Assembly (NCBI GenBank): GCA_963281255.1
Contig: OY725504.1
Coordinates: 682,001-746,000, forward strand
Reading direction: 5' to 3'
Length of the DNA: 64,000 bases
DNA from: Aphrocallistes beatrix
Lineage: Eukaryota; Porifera; Hexactinellida; Sceptrulophora; Aphrocallistidae
A model generated the notes under the pieces. It was not told where the DNA came from. It saw nothing but the letters and a program-made list of their open reading frames with translations, and ran no database searches. Below are positions 21,101-31,047 of the stretch, one piece after another (the stretch's first letter is position 1; each line of letters begins with the position of its first letter). A program made the translations under genes and the position numbers.

Positions 21101-23776
21101 CGCAGGTTCCGTATTCGCTCTCAAAACGCGGCTGGCTGGGGCATGTGGTCGCATACGTTCTCGGCGAGCTACTCCAGCTTCCCGATGGAGTTCACCTACT
21201 GCGGGGAGATCGTGGAGAGTGTCATCCCCAACAGCGGATACTATCGGGTCGAGAGCTACGGCGCACAAGCTGCGGACGGGGAGATGAGACTGGGTGGTGC
21301 TGGTGCGATTATTTGTGCCACCTTCCTTCTCAATGCCAGTGAGTTCTCCTTCTGCTATTTTTAACTAACCTTAATAGCTTGAGAATGTGTGATTTTATTT
21401 TGTTTGATACTACATGAGAATACATCCACTTTTTGCTGGTCTCATTCTTGATAGAAGTGTGACCTTTCCCTAGTGGAGAAATAGACCCATGATTCTGACT
21501 CTCCTCGTCCATGAGGCTCGAGTATTCACGAATGGGAAAATTAAGTTATCATAATAGTACTGCATTATCTATCATTCATGTTTAGTGAACTCCTTTTTCT
21601 AATCCTCAATGAGCTATCCTCTGCAGTAGACTTAGAACCTCTAAAAATCTGGATTCCTTTATAATCGTACTGTTTAACTATTAAGTATATATTTAGAACG
21701 CGATATTAGCACATTTGAATTCAAACTACGTATACTTCTGCATCGTCTCAAAATAGTGATATTTTAAGTAACATGATTATGTTCTCATAATATCCAATAT
21801 TTCAATACTGTTACTAAATAGGTTGTTATAAATATCTCCATTGATCTCTCAAATTCCTAGATGACTATCTGGACATTCTTTGTGGAGGAATGTCCCAGAA
21901 GAGGGGCTGCTGCTCTGGGGGTGCAGGGGGGACTTTCATTTCGATTAACGGAAGAAGAAACCCTCTCATCGTCGCGGGGGGAGGGGGCGGTACACGGGGA
22001 TACGAGGAAGATGATCCGGACGGACAACCCGGAGACCTGCAGGTAAAATAGCTCCGAATAAACTTGATTCGTATAAACATGACTGAAGGTCTTGTTGCAA
22101 GGTAACTCCACAGCTTACAGGTTGTTAGATTAAAGTGCTGTAGGAAGAAGGAGGAGGGAGTATCGGGAAAGAGTGCGCGATGGGAGGAGCAGCAGGTGGG
22201 TGCGGGAAGGACGCGATATTTAGAAACTCTTCATTCGGGTATGGAGGTGCTGGTTATAACACCAACTCTACTACCAGCTTCTCATTCGTGTCGGGTCAGT
22301 TTTTTGTAAATATCACAAATTTAGCGACGACATTCTTGAATTATACAAATTATTATTATTTAATTAATTAAACCGAATATAATTATTGAAACTGGCAGGG
22401 TTCTATCTAAGATGTTAAATTTCAGGAGGAAGGTTCCCCCCAACAGATAGAACCACCTGACTGTGGTTTGATTTTCCTTGCATTTGAACTCCAATTAATG
22501 TTGATTCTGTAACGATGTGTAACGATGTGTAACGAAGTTTAATTTTAGTACAATACAAGAATTGTATTACTCATCGAGTTGTGAAATAGATTGTAGCATC
22601 ATCTACTTTCTAGTCGTGTTGTTACGTAGTGTTAAAGCATCATTGTATTTACATTATCACGAGTTGTGCTGATGCCTCGAAAGTTCGATTTTCTATTAAT
22701 TTATTGTGTCATTGCTCCTCTTAGCCAATCGAAAGTTTTAATGATTATATAAGAGAGAGATTTTCAAATTCTTTGATTTCTGTATTACAAATTTCCACTT
22801 AACTTGTCCAATAATATATGGATTTATAATATGTATGCATTTTGAAGTTTAAGAAACGATGGAATAGCTCATTGGAGAGATCAAATTATAGCTTTATTTT
22901 GCGGCTTATTACAGTAGCGTATCTCTCTTGTACAGGCGGCGAGTCTGGGGAGTGCGGCGGGTTCGGGGGAGGGGGTGCGATCGGATCGTTCGGGGGCGGG
23001 GGTGGAGGAGGCTACTCAGGAGGGGGCGGAGGAAGGGGAGCAGGGGGAGGCGGCTCCTTCGTGAAACAGGACGGAATGGACGTCATCAAGAAGATAGGAC
23101 ACAAGGGACACGGAATGCTGAGATTATCGCGAGTCGAGATGCCAATAGAAGCAGACTTGGTAAGCTATACTTCTCCAATGTAGAATTACAGCATTTATTA
23201 ATTAGAGTAACTAGGGCGATTTATATGCATCACAACTATGATTTTGGAATTCGGAACTTCTACACGCTACGATGTCAGCTTCATTCCACACTTTGCACTT
23301 TGGAGAATCTTAAAACCTCAATTATTCGAATGAAATTATTTTAGCTCACTGAGGTCCGATGATCATTCAAGCAAATATGCTATCCAATTAAACTATATGT
23401 CACAGTAATGATTATAATAAGAACAAAATTGTAACCGTGAACGAATCCATGAGGGAGGGCGAAGTGTAAACCAAAATGTTAAATCAGCATTGTTTATTTG
23501 TTATATTGACGTCAATTCGTTTGAGTATATAGTATATTAGCTCCATATTGTTCCCTCAGCTTATAGTATACTTGTGATATAATATTTTAAATGTGGACTT
23601 TATAGTTTCTCCATTGTTAGGTGAATATACAAACTACTGAAGTTCAATCGATTGAAAATTCAGATATCTTCTCTACCCCTCCCATTCACACGGATCCCAG
23701 TGACCTCCCTACAGCCATCACTTCCCTCTCCCTCATAGAACAGACTTCTCCTTCCTCTGATAACCTCATCAGCTAA
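15183..23776 (+). CDS. TRIM-type E3 with FN3 and ALK/LTK-type glycine-rich domain
   Basis: Ten exons: 15183-15606, 16031-16290, 16538-16740, 18485-18726, 19649-19826, 21106-21338, 21861-22042, 22144-22294, 22936-23159 and 23621-23776. All are GT-AG, phases match at every junction, and they give 750 aa. Domains: RING (CGVCHQPY ... CGHTFCTRCM ... CPAC, residues 22-65); B-box 1 (CEACRMGEAQVYCEQC, 103-136); B-box 2 (about 161-200); coiled coil to about 300; FN3 (LYIQWDPPE ... YRFRIRSQNAAGW, about 378-455); then a glycine-rich domain (about 465-690) from FTYCGEIVESVIPNSGYY through GGAGGTFISINGRRNPLIV and AGGGGGTRGY to polyglycine helices near GECGGFGGGGAIG. That pattern matches the ALK/LTK extracellular glycine-rich domain. 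An acidic serine/proline tail follows. There is no signal peptide or membrane helix, so the product is probably a cytosolic ubiquitin ligase. AATAAA lies at 23944-23949. The function of the glycine-rich module here is unknown. Confidence 0.88.
15757..15945. mobile_element. MITE, TACATGCCAACTGTCCCG family, copy 1 (TRIM intron 1)
   Basis: Inverted ends TACATGCCAACTGTCCCG and CAAGTTGGCTTGTA enclose repeated TGTCCCG blocks. A second copy in opposite orientation is at 60465-60632 in RASA1. The TA-like termini suggest a Tc1/mariner-type target, but this is not certain. Confidence 0.7.
16350..16495. repeat. Interspersed repeat with GGTACGAGTTGAC ends, copy 1
   Basis: The block between TGACTGTCAGTACGGG and GAGTTGACTGGCATTCG in TRIM intron 2 recurs in reverse orientation at about 62518-62645. 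Shared internal text includes ACTCGTACCACTACCAAAATG and GATATCTGTAAGA. Inverted GTCAACTCGTACC-type ends suggest another MITE family. Confidence 0.75.
17349..17802. mobile_element. GATC-rich inverted-repeat element nested in the MITE
   Basis: Ends TAGGGCATTAG and CTAATGCCCTA. The interior holds many GGATC/GATCC words in both orientations (GATCCCGATCC, AAAAGGATC, TCGATCCGATC), so it is unusually dense in GATC sites and self-complementary segments. A central unique part (about 17460-17640) has no ORF. No other copy is seen in this window. Confidence 0.7.
17858..18195. mobile_element. hAT-like MITE, CARGGCTGGRTTGGTTAACCG ends, copy 1
   Basis: Ends CAGGGCTGGGGTTGG and AACCGAATCCAGCCTTG, flanked by TCCATAC on both sides (7 bp, or 8 with one mismatch). 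A second copy in opposite orientation is at 59386-59749. Both carry several GGTTAACCG palindromes near their ends. The duplication length and CA...TG ends fit hAT. Confidence 0.85.
19166..19537. mobile_element. hAT-like element, TATAGGCGCCAAG ends, GC-rich core (TRIM intron 4)
   Basis: Ends TATAGGCGCCAAG and CTTGGTGCCTAT are flanked by GAGTAGTAG on both sides (19157-19165 and 19538-19546). The flank is itself a TAG-rich microsatellite, so the exact duplication length is uncertain. The core (about 19190-19270) is strongly GC-rich with runs of G and C and gives spurious glycine/proline ORFs. A relative with GGCGCC ends is at 37802-37948. Confidence 0.72.
19558..19640. repeat. Fragment of a pogo/Tigger-like element
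   Basis: ACAGTAGAACCTCGTTTATACG is a typical Tigger/pogo terminus. It is followed by about 60 bp of related sequence without a clear opposite end. The fragment lies just before the acceptor of the FN3 exon at 19649. Confidence 0.6.
19927..20116. mobile_element. GGGCATGCC foldback element, copy 3 (TRIM intron 5)
   Basis: Ends GGGCATGCC / GGCATGTCC enclose several CCCGTCCCGGAAATTAGG units separated by CATCTTAACC or CATCTTGACTCGT spacers. A perfect 9-bp duplication, TCAGTCTAA, flanks it (19918-19926 and 20117-20125). Confidence 0.9.
20232..20421. mobile_element. TA-flanked MITE, CAGTCAGGGTCGCTTATTATG family, copy 1
   Basis: A 190-bp element with inverted ends CAGTCAGGGTCGCTTATTATG and CAATAAGCGACCCTGACTG, flanked by TA. 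Copy 2 is at 60649-60822. Internal words GAACATTCGTTTATTATGAAC and TTTTTGTCCCCTGGTGG are shared. Confidence 0.85.
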
Positions 23777-24580
23777 TCGCAACCTAGCAACACTCAAATA
23801 TCTCGATTGTATTAATACAAATGTTAGAATCGGTAAGTAATATTTTGTCACATTATTATTATTATTATTATTATTATTGCATTGACCTGTTGTTATCAAT
23901 TGGTTGTGGAATTCAGTTGTGTGCTGTGTATTTCGGTGTTATTAATAAATTTGAAATATTTGCATTTCTCTGCAATCGGAATTGCAATACAAATAAGTTC
24001 ATGGTTCGTTGTTGTAGAAGATATTGCATTTTCTGTTCTGAAATTTTCACACTAGTGGTCTCGCCATATTTTTCGAATTTCCCAAACTTATTAATTATCC
24101 TCTCACATCGCTATACTGCACATTTTCATATATCATTGAAACGCATTCCTTAGAAGTTTGTACAAATGTCCTATATAGCACATACTAGATCATGTATCAT
24201 ACTTCCGTACTATCAAATCAACTAGTGGCATTCTTGGGTGTGTAACCAAATCCAAGAGTTTGAACTGTTGTTTTTCTTGTCTTTTTTAGTCTAAGTAAAG
24301 ATATTGATAATCTACTTAATTGAGAGAATATGCTTGTAATTAATTAAAATCAACATTTTCGATCGAGTCCGGAAATATCTTGAAAATCCTTTGAGATATA
24401 CCGTATATATATATATTCACCAAATAATCGCTCCAAAATATGGCCGTGGTGCTAAATTTTGTTACCCCAAGTGATGTTCAATGATACTAGAATCTATAAA
24501 GCAGGATTGAAATGTCGGTAGGTTTGCTATATGTATATTCACTTCAACACTAGCAATTTAAACCTGCATCAAATTACAAA
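23777..24580. other. Intergenic region, TRIM 3' end to TRAF start
   Basis: No gene supported. It contains an (ATT)n microsatellite at about 23855-23878, the AATAAA at 23944-23949 that probably ends the TRIM gene, and a short AT repeat at about 24405-24416. The region upstream of 24581 should hold the TRAF promoter. Confidence 0.5.
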
Positions 24581-27500
24581 ATGGCTACTAAATTGAGACT
24601 GGAAGAGCTCCCCTCTTCTCCTTCTTCTTCCTCCCCTTCCTCACCCTCTCCCGCATCCACCCCACTTCTCCCCACACCTCCCACCTCTCCACCGAGACTA
24701 CCAGCCCCCCCGCCCCCTAAGGAGGACAACCGGGACTCTCTCCTCTACGTGAAGCACCCCCAATTCCTCTACATCGGGGGCTACCGACCCGATCTGCTGC
24801 TGGAGGCACTGTCGGAGGATTTCATTTGCGGTCTCTGTCGCGGAGTGGCGAGAGACAGCGTCCAGACCATCCACTGCGGGGCTGTGTTCTGCAAGGGCTG
24901 CATGGACTACGCCTTCTCTAAGGTCAAGCCACGCAGGAAACGGAGTAGCAACCCCGGACTCGGACTGATGGGGGGCAAGCCCCCTAGCCCTGACACCAAC
25001 TCCGTAGCCAAGATAGAGTGTCCCAGAGAGGGGTGCACCTTCAGGTCAGTTGGACTCTACTCGCTTAATGCGGCATCGAAATAGGTCTGAATACGTGTGA
25101 CTATAGACTAGCGGTGGAGGGACAGTATCCAGACACCAGGCATCAGAACCAGGTGTCAAAACTCCAAGTGGCGTGCCCCATGCAGTCACTGAGGTGTTGC
25201 ACCTGGACAGGTTCCATCCAGGAGCTGGTCACCTCCCATCTGGACCAGTGTGAGCTGGTACGGGAGCCCTGTCCTAACGGGTGCGGACTGAATGAACTCA
25301 GAGGACAGCTAGAGTTCCACCTCGCTGAGAGATGTGGGAAGAGACAGGTGTGTTTACATATGTGTGATATAGGCTTTATTCTGATATTATCATATTTTCA
25401 TTCGTTTGTATGCACGATTTTATTTCCAAATTTAGTTATTTGTCTTGTTCAAAGGTGCAAAAAAAGTAGTTGTGTCGTCTCAATCCATTAATTAATCCTC
25501 AACTTTCAAAGCTCAATTTTCTCTCTCAATGTACACCTTGATCCAAAACTATAGTACATCACAGCACTCGTGAGTTGCAATAACGTGGGGCATAATCATA
25601 AGGTCATGAGACCTCGGTAGTAATGAGGAGATTGAATTATAATGATTGGTCATGACGCTCATGTGTTACGTAACACTACAATGTTGTGATATGCAATATT
25701 CTCACAGTTAACATAAATATAACTATTTATTCCAAACGACACGAGGATGAACAAATATTGCTCTAGGACTCCGAGAATGCTGGTTAATAATATGTGTATG
25801 ATGTGGTAGAATGAGAAGATTCATGTGTGAAAGTTTTATTTGTTGATGATATAACATTCCTAAGACTAAGTTAGCCTTTCTCCCAATGAAGAGCATACCC
25901 ATGGTTAATAATGAAATGTGTAATTCTTAAACACGAGTCAAGCTTCAAACTTCATATTACCTAATTATGGTTTGTTACAGGTACCCTGCGAGTACTGTAA
26001 ACTGCACATAGAGAGTCGACTGTTGAATGAACACCACGCATCTAATGACTGCCCTGACTACCCAGTGCCCTGTCCCAACAAGTGCATGAATGGAGACAGG
26101 AGACAGTACCTCCCTCGCAGCCAGGTGGTCGTTCATATCTCTAGCGTGTGTCCCTTGGAGATGGTGCACTGTCCGTACGTGGCTCACGGGTGCGCAGACC
26201 AATCGGCACGACAGGATCTACACACCCACCTAAACAACTCCGTCTCTATTCATCTTGACCTGGTGAGTTCAATTAAATGAACAAACCGTATATTCTGCTG
26301 TGTAAGTCTCTGAGACAAATTTAAAATCAATACAGTCGACTCCGCTTAACAGGATCACTGTTTAATCGGGTCAACCGCTTAATCGGGCCACTTTTGGCAG
26401 AACCGGAATAGCTCTCACATATAGAAGCTAATACAAACTATTTTCGGTTAATAGGGTCCTCCGCTTAATCGGGTCAAAATGTCCTCTGACCGATCACCGA
26501 TGTGACCCTATTAAGCGGAGTCGACTGTATTTTCAGAACATGATCAATGTGTGAAAAATACTCTTAATCGCTACAGTAAATAAAAGCAAGAAAATATTTC
26601 GTCACAAAATCAGTGTGTTTTTTGTGTTTACGAAAGCCCTTGATTGAGAGAATAATTCATCCGTGTTATCACTGCACTAGACTAGTACAAGGTTCCGAAC
26701 ACTTGCAATCCATAGTTTGTATTCTCAGACACGACGATCAGGTCCCCTCCTCTGGTGATCAGGATGCCCATAGGGTGCACCAGCTCCCCCATATGATGCC
26801 CATATTCCCCCACTCGATACAGCAAGCTCTTGCCATTAGGACTGAACACTTTGATAATGTGATCCCCGAAGTCCGAAACAACGATGTTTCTATGTGGGTC
26901 TATCAAGAAGTAGCTTGGGAATTGCACTTGCATTTTAGATCTGAACTCACCACGTGTAATCACGGACTCGATTATGTCTCCTCCAAGCGTTAAAACGTGA
27001 ACGCAGAACTTCCCAACGTTACTCAGAATGTACAGTTGATCGTTATATACGTTGATTCCGATTGGGCTTCTAACCCCTCTTAATTTTATGACTTCCGTCC
27101 TTTCTAATTGCTTGGAGAAAATGCATATCCTGTTGTTGTTGTTATCTGGGATGTAAATTCGCCCATCATCACCTGCGAAAGGCTGCCTCAATAGATTATA
27201 ACATTTTTCTGGATCGAAGTTGTTCTTGCCTGATCTTTTCTTGACTTTTAAATTAGTCAGGTCGTATTTGAATAAACTCGTGCCTAGCCAGCCCCAGTCC
27301 GTGACGTAGAGGAAGCCCTCCAGCACCAACAGACTGGAAGGCGTGTCCAACTCTTCTTCCCCGAATTCATGTATCCATGCACCATCACCGTTGAAGATCT
27401 GTATACGCGAGTTCTTCTCATCCACTACGAATATTTCGCGCGTATCCTCTCGGTAAGCCACACCCCTTGGACCATCAAGTTCCCCTTTCTGGTCCCCATT

Positions 27501-29342
27501 AGCCCCCACCGCCACAGTCGGAGTATCCATTGTACGGTAGTTTGGCTTGATGATTGGTCCCAGGTCTATCGAGGTCTGTGAGGGAGATTTCTGTATCTTG
27601 GATGCCATTATACTTATACTGTAACTGTATACATGTATGGCTCACTTTTATACCACTCACTCTGCAAAATGGGATGTATCTGAGTGCATATTCAGTCTAT
27701 TCAGTATCAACTGTCTCTGGGGGAGGTAGCGGTTAGAAGCATCAGTTAATTCTAAAGGACAGTTCAACTTTTCCAGTGATTCGACTCTTCCTATTAGGAA
27801 ATCATTACTTTACAGCAAATCAAATCTACCCCAACGACTACGTGTTATTCTAGTCTGAAATTATTTAATAAAATTATTATTACTGTGCAGATATTAGATT
27901 GGTTTAAAATTACTCAAATGCTGTCTTTACAAACTGACTAATATCTAGATGCGTAAATATTCCGAGACAGGCCTGGACAGATGTTTGAGAGAGACGGACG
28001 AGCACGCAGCCGGAATAGAATGGGTGCGGAATGAATTTACGGACTCCAGCACAAGATTGAATAACAGTTTCAGAGAGTTGAGTGTTCGCATCGACACGAA
28101 GTGTGATACGATTGAGAAGCGCCTGGAGGAGGTTAGCGAGGTGGTGTTTCAGAGAATGGAAGCTGGGAAAGGAACGGTGCAAGAGTTGAAAGTGGGAGAG
28201 GGAAAAACTGAGGTAATAATTCAAGTTATGACGTACTATGTAGTATACATTTTAGTTGATTACCTTAGTTTGATTTGGGCTCCACTCTATTTATAGTAAA
28301 GACCCATATTTTTATTACTTCCCCACCCAAAATGAGTTAACCCCGGAAACAAGTTAGCAAAATCTTTAGTTCATTGTTGGGTATAATAGAGCAAGCAGGA
28401 ATAATTCTTAAAACATGATACGACTTCAATGGTTCTACCTAATTATTGATAACTCTCTCTCTCTCTCAGGAACATGAAACACTCCAAGAAGAGTTTCAGA
28501 AAGTGAGCGAAGAGAACAAACGATTAAAAGCAGCGCTCAGCAATTGCATCAAGCGAGTCTCCCTCCTGGAAGAACTGAACGTATGGGGGAGCTACACTTG
28601 GGTCATAAAGTCCGTCAGTGAGAAACTGAAAGTGAGGCAGTTCTTCTACTCGGAGCCCTTCTACACCAGCCCCTCCGGGTACAGGGTGTGTGTGTCCCTA
28701 GCCCTGAACGGATTCGGACCAGGAGAAGGGACACATCTGGGACTGGGAATGTTCATGATGAAAGGTAGGAATTACTAGGACCGTTTTATAATTATCCAAA
28801 ATGGCAGACCTCGTGATAAAACATGTAATGTACTCACTAAATTTTTTCTTTTAACGGAACTAAGTCCTATAATGATTGAGGAATGTACATTTTTTGTAAC
28901 TCGAATCAGGATTAAATCGCAATCACAGCGGGAACTTAAACAAAATTAGAACAAAAAACTTTGTATTTCGCACAGTTATAAACCATAGTAGATAGCAACT
29001 AATATTTTAATGTCTCTAACTCCAAATATCGTTTATCTCTGGATTCCCATCATTCTAGGTAGAAACGATCCCTATCTGACCTGGCCGTTCGCTGGCACTC
29101 GGAAGTACACCCTGATCAACCACGCGCAGGGCGGGAAGCACTACACCTGGCAGAACTCTGACAACAGCGACAAAGCATTGCAGCGCCCGACGGAAGACCG
29201 AAGTGAAACCGGGCACGGCTGTCCCCAGTTCATCCCGCACAAGGAACTGCTCCCTCAGACGGATAAGGTTCAGTACATCAAAGACGATATTCTCATCTTG
29301 CGAATAATCGTGAAGCCTAATGACTGTCCAAACTGTACCTAA
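24581..29342 (+). CDS. TNF receptor-associated factor (TRAF), RING/zinc-finger/MATH
   Basis: Adaptor and likely E3 ligase of TNF-receptor/IL-1-Toll-type signalling. Six exons: 24581-25044, 25107-25347, 25981-26262, 27949-28212, 28470-28764 and 29059-29342. All are GT-AG and in phase, giving 609 aa. An N-terminal Ser/Pro-rich tail (residues 10-46) precedes a RING (CGLCRGVARDSVQTIHCGAVFCKGC, from residue 83), split by an unusual basic/glycine-rich insertion before its last Cys pair. TRAF-type zinc fingers follow in exons 2-3 (CPMQSLRCCTW, CPNGCG, VPCEYC, CPNKC, CPYVAHGC). A coiled coil spans about residues 330-450. The TRAF-C/MATH domain (about 456-603) has SYTWVIKSV, GYRVCVSLALNG and DPYLTWPF. 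AATAAA is at 29496-29501. An antisense NHL gene lies in intron 3. I do not assign a specific TRAF paralogue. Confidence 0.94.
26333..26527. mobile_element. TA-flanked MITE, CAGTYGACTCCGC family, copy 2
   Basis: Inverted ends CAGTCGACTCCGCTTAA and TTAAGCGGAGTCGACTG, flanked by TA (26331-26332 and 26528-26529). Internally it repeats CCGCTTAATCGGG. It lies in TRAF intron 3, just 3' of the nested NHL gene. Confidence 0.88.
26682..27608 (-). CDS. Intronless NHL-repeat protein nested antisense in TRAF intron 3
   Basis: A 308-aa single-exon ORF on the strand opposite to TRAF. It consists almost wholly of NHL-type beta-propeller blades: ELDGPRGVAYREDTREIFV ... NSRIQIFNGDG, QPFAGDDGRIYIPDNNNNR, FLIDPHRNIVVSDFGDHIIKVF and LVHPMGILITRGGDLIVV. 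Unlike the two downstream relatives it has no long coiled coil. NHL propellers bind protein or RNA partners and in animals usually sit at the C-terminus of TRIM proteins; here there is no RING or B-box. The frame is intact with no disabling change, so it is probably functional. Confidence 0.85.
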   Translation of the reverse strand: MASKIQKSPSQTSIDLGPIIKPNYRTMDTPTVAVGANGDQKGELDGPRGVAYREDTREIFVVDEKNSRIQIFNGDGAWIHEFGEEELDTPSSLLVLEGFLYVTDWGWLGTSLFKYDLTNLKVKKRSGKNNFDPEKCYNLLRQPFAGDDGRIYIPDNNNNRICIFSKQLERTEVIKLRGVRSPIGINVYNDQLYILSNVGKFCVHVLTLGGDIIESVITRGEFRSKMQVQFPSYFLIDPHRNIVVSDFGDHIIKVFSPNGKSLLYRVGEYGHHMGELVHPMGILITRGGDLIVVSENTNYGLQVFGTLY

Positions 29343-29817
29343 CCCCACCCCGTGAAGTTTTGCCTGTAAATATTAATGCTCCTGCTTAGATTGCAACTCT
29401 TTTCACTTTTCAACAAACTCCCATTCACACACTTTGCTTGCTCAAATCATTTGAAGACAGTCTCTCTATATAATTGGTTACGATACTTCTAAATTAATAA
29501 ATCGAGTTTTGTAGTGATACTTTGCATGAATGTTTTTACTAAATTAAGTCAATTTATTTATTTACAACTCTCTCTTATCTATCGCAGTAGACTTCAATTG
29601 GGGGACGGAGAATAACTCGGTGTTTGTTTGTACTTGCGTATAGCAATTTCCCCATTGTCTAAGGGGAAGGGGAGCTAAACCAAACTAAAATATTCCTTAT
29701 TAAAGTTCAATTAGATTATAAAATCGTATCAACATATAGTCGAAATCACTGCATTGTATAAACAATATTGTCATTGCGATATAATTGCATCGGTAATGAT
29801 GTAATACAGTTCAAAAC
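29343..29817. other. Spacer between convergent TRAF and NHL gene 2
   Basis: AT-rich, with the TRAF AATAAA at 29496-29501. No other feature seen. Confidence 0.6.
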
Positions 29818-31047
29818 TTAGTATAAAATGGATTGTAAGCTAATATCCTGAAGGTAGAATATGCATAAACGGCTATTATTGGCATCACAGATAACTATCC
29901 GATTATCTTGTAGCGAGACAACCTCCATGGGTATCCTAAACTGCCAGTTCGTTTTCTTAGATTTTCCAAGCCGAATAGAAACGTTCCTATTTTCCGTGTA
30001 AAGTTGGATAGAATTCTGTCCAGGTGAGCTCACCACTATCTCGTTGCTAGGGGTGAGTGCAAATATGCTACCGGTGGGTATTAGGCCACTGTGAACCGAT
30101 CCAAAAGCCCTCAGCGGTGTCGCATCCTGTGAGTAGACATTGAAGCAGGGATTTCCTTTGTGAAGTACGACGAGCTCGTCTTGTTGGTTAAACCTCATTG
30201 TCAGAGGGTTAATCAATCTGAGAGGAGCATAGAGATTGGTCGTCACATCCTCCCCTATGAATGCGATATGTTTCTCATCTTTGAAAATTTGAATTCTGTT
30301 ATTCCTACTGTCGCACACGTACAGTTTAGAATCGTGCCAACACAAGCCTGAAGGACCAATCAATCCATCTTTATAGAATCCAAATTGACCAAATTTACGC
30401 AGATATCTCCATTGCTTGTCATAGACCAGAATAACATTTTGAAGTTTGTGGCTGAGATAAATACAGGTCTCGTTAATGGAAATCCCCGAGACAAAATTAG
30501 AGCCAGAATTTTCCAGTTTCCTTCTTCTAACCACATCAAACTTTGTATTCAGCGTAATACCATAATAACCTGAGCAGACCACGTAGTACTTGCCATCCCC
30601 TGAATCAGCTGTGAGTAGAAGAGGTTTCTCTGGTAAGGTTATAGTGCGGTTAAAATTATTTTCTGGCTGAACATTCTCTATCAGGACACATCCTAGTTTA
30701 TCTACGGTGTTCAGTAAGAACTCTTTTTCCATGGAAAACCGTATCTCTAATTCTTCAATAGACGCCTCGCGAACGAAGAGTTCTTCTAATTTCCCTTCGA
30801 TATCTTTGCCTACTTTATCCAGCATGTATTTCACCTCGTTATCTAGAGGTATGCTCTCTCCAGGTAGGTGCTTCTTGCACTGCTCCTTCTGTTTGTCTAA
30901 TCTCTGCTTTATCTGGAAATACGAACTCTTGATAGATTGAATCTCTTGCAGGATTACCTCTTTTCTCAGCATTATTGCTCTGACCAGTTTTTCAAAACTC
31001 TCTTCCACATTTTGTTCCATCTCTTCACACCGTTTTAGGAAACCCAT
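29818..31047 (-). CDS. Coiled-coil/NHL-repeat protein, intronless (gene 2 of 3)
   Basis: A 409-aa single-exon ORF. Residues 1-115 form a coiled coil (EEMEQNVEESFEKLVRAI ... FFQIKQRLDKQKEQCKK-like), resembling the helical region of TRIM proteins but without RING or B-box. The C-terminal two thirds is an NHL propeller, with FYKDGLIGPSGLCWHDSKLY, VCDSRNNRIQIF, NEIVVSSPGQNSIQLY and RIVICDANNSRLCIF. I read it as a TRIM-NHL derivative that lost its ubiquitin-ligase module, or a lineage-specific family that never had one. It is convergent with TRAF. Partners and function are unknown. Confidence 0.86.
   Translation of the reverse strand: MGFLKRCEEMEQNVEESFEKLVRAIMLRKEVILQEIQSIKSSYFQIKQRLDKQKEQCKKHLPGESIPLDNEVKYMLDKVGKDIEGKLEELFVREASIEELEIRFSMEKEFLLNTVDKLGCVLIENVQPENNFNRTITLPEKPLLLTADSGDGKYYVVCSGYYGITLNTKFDVVRRRKLENSGSNFVSGISINETCIYLSHKLQNVILVYDKQWRYLRKFGQFGFYKDGLIGPSGLCWHDSKLYVCDSRNNRIQIFKDEKHIAFIGEDVTTNLYAPLRLINPLTMRFNQQDELVVLHKGNPCFNVYSQDATPLRAFGSVHSGLIPTGSIFALTPSNEIVVSSPGQNSIQLYTENRNVSIRLGKSKKTNWQFRIPMEVVSLQDNRIVICDANNSRLCIFYLQDISLQSILY

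Noticed and set aside
21106-23159. A separate ALK/LTK receptor kinase gene
   Set aside because: No signal peptide, membrane helix or kinase domain follows, and the splice phases connect the glycine-rich exons to the TRIM exons.
24581-25491. TRAF split into several short genes at intron-interrupted ORFs
   Set aside because: All six exon junctions are in phase, and the domain order RING, zinc fingers, coiled coil, MATH is continuous.
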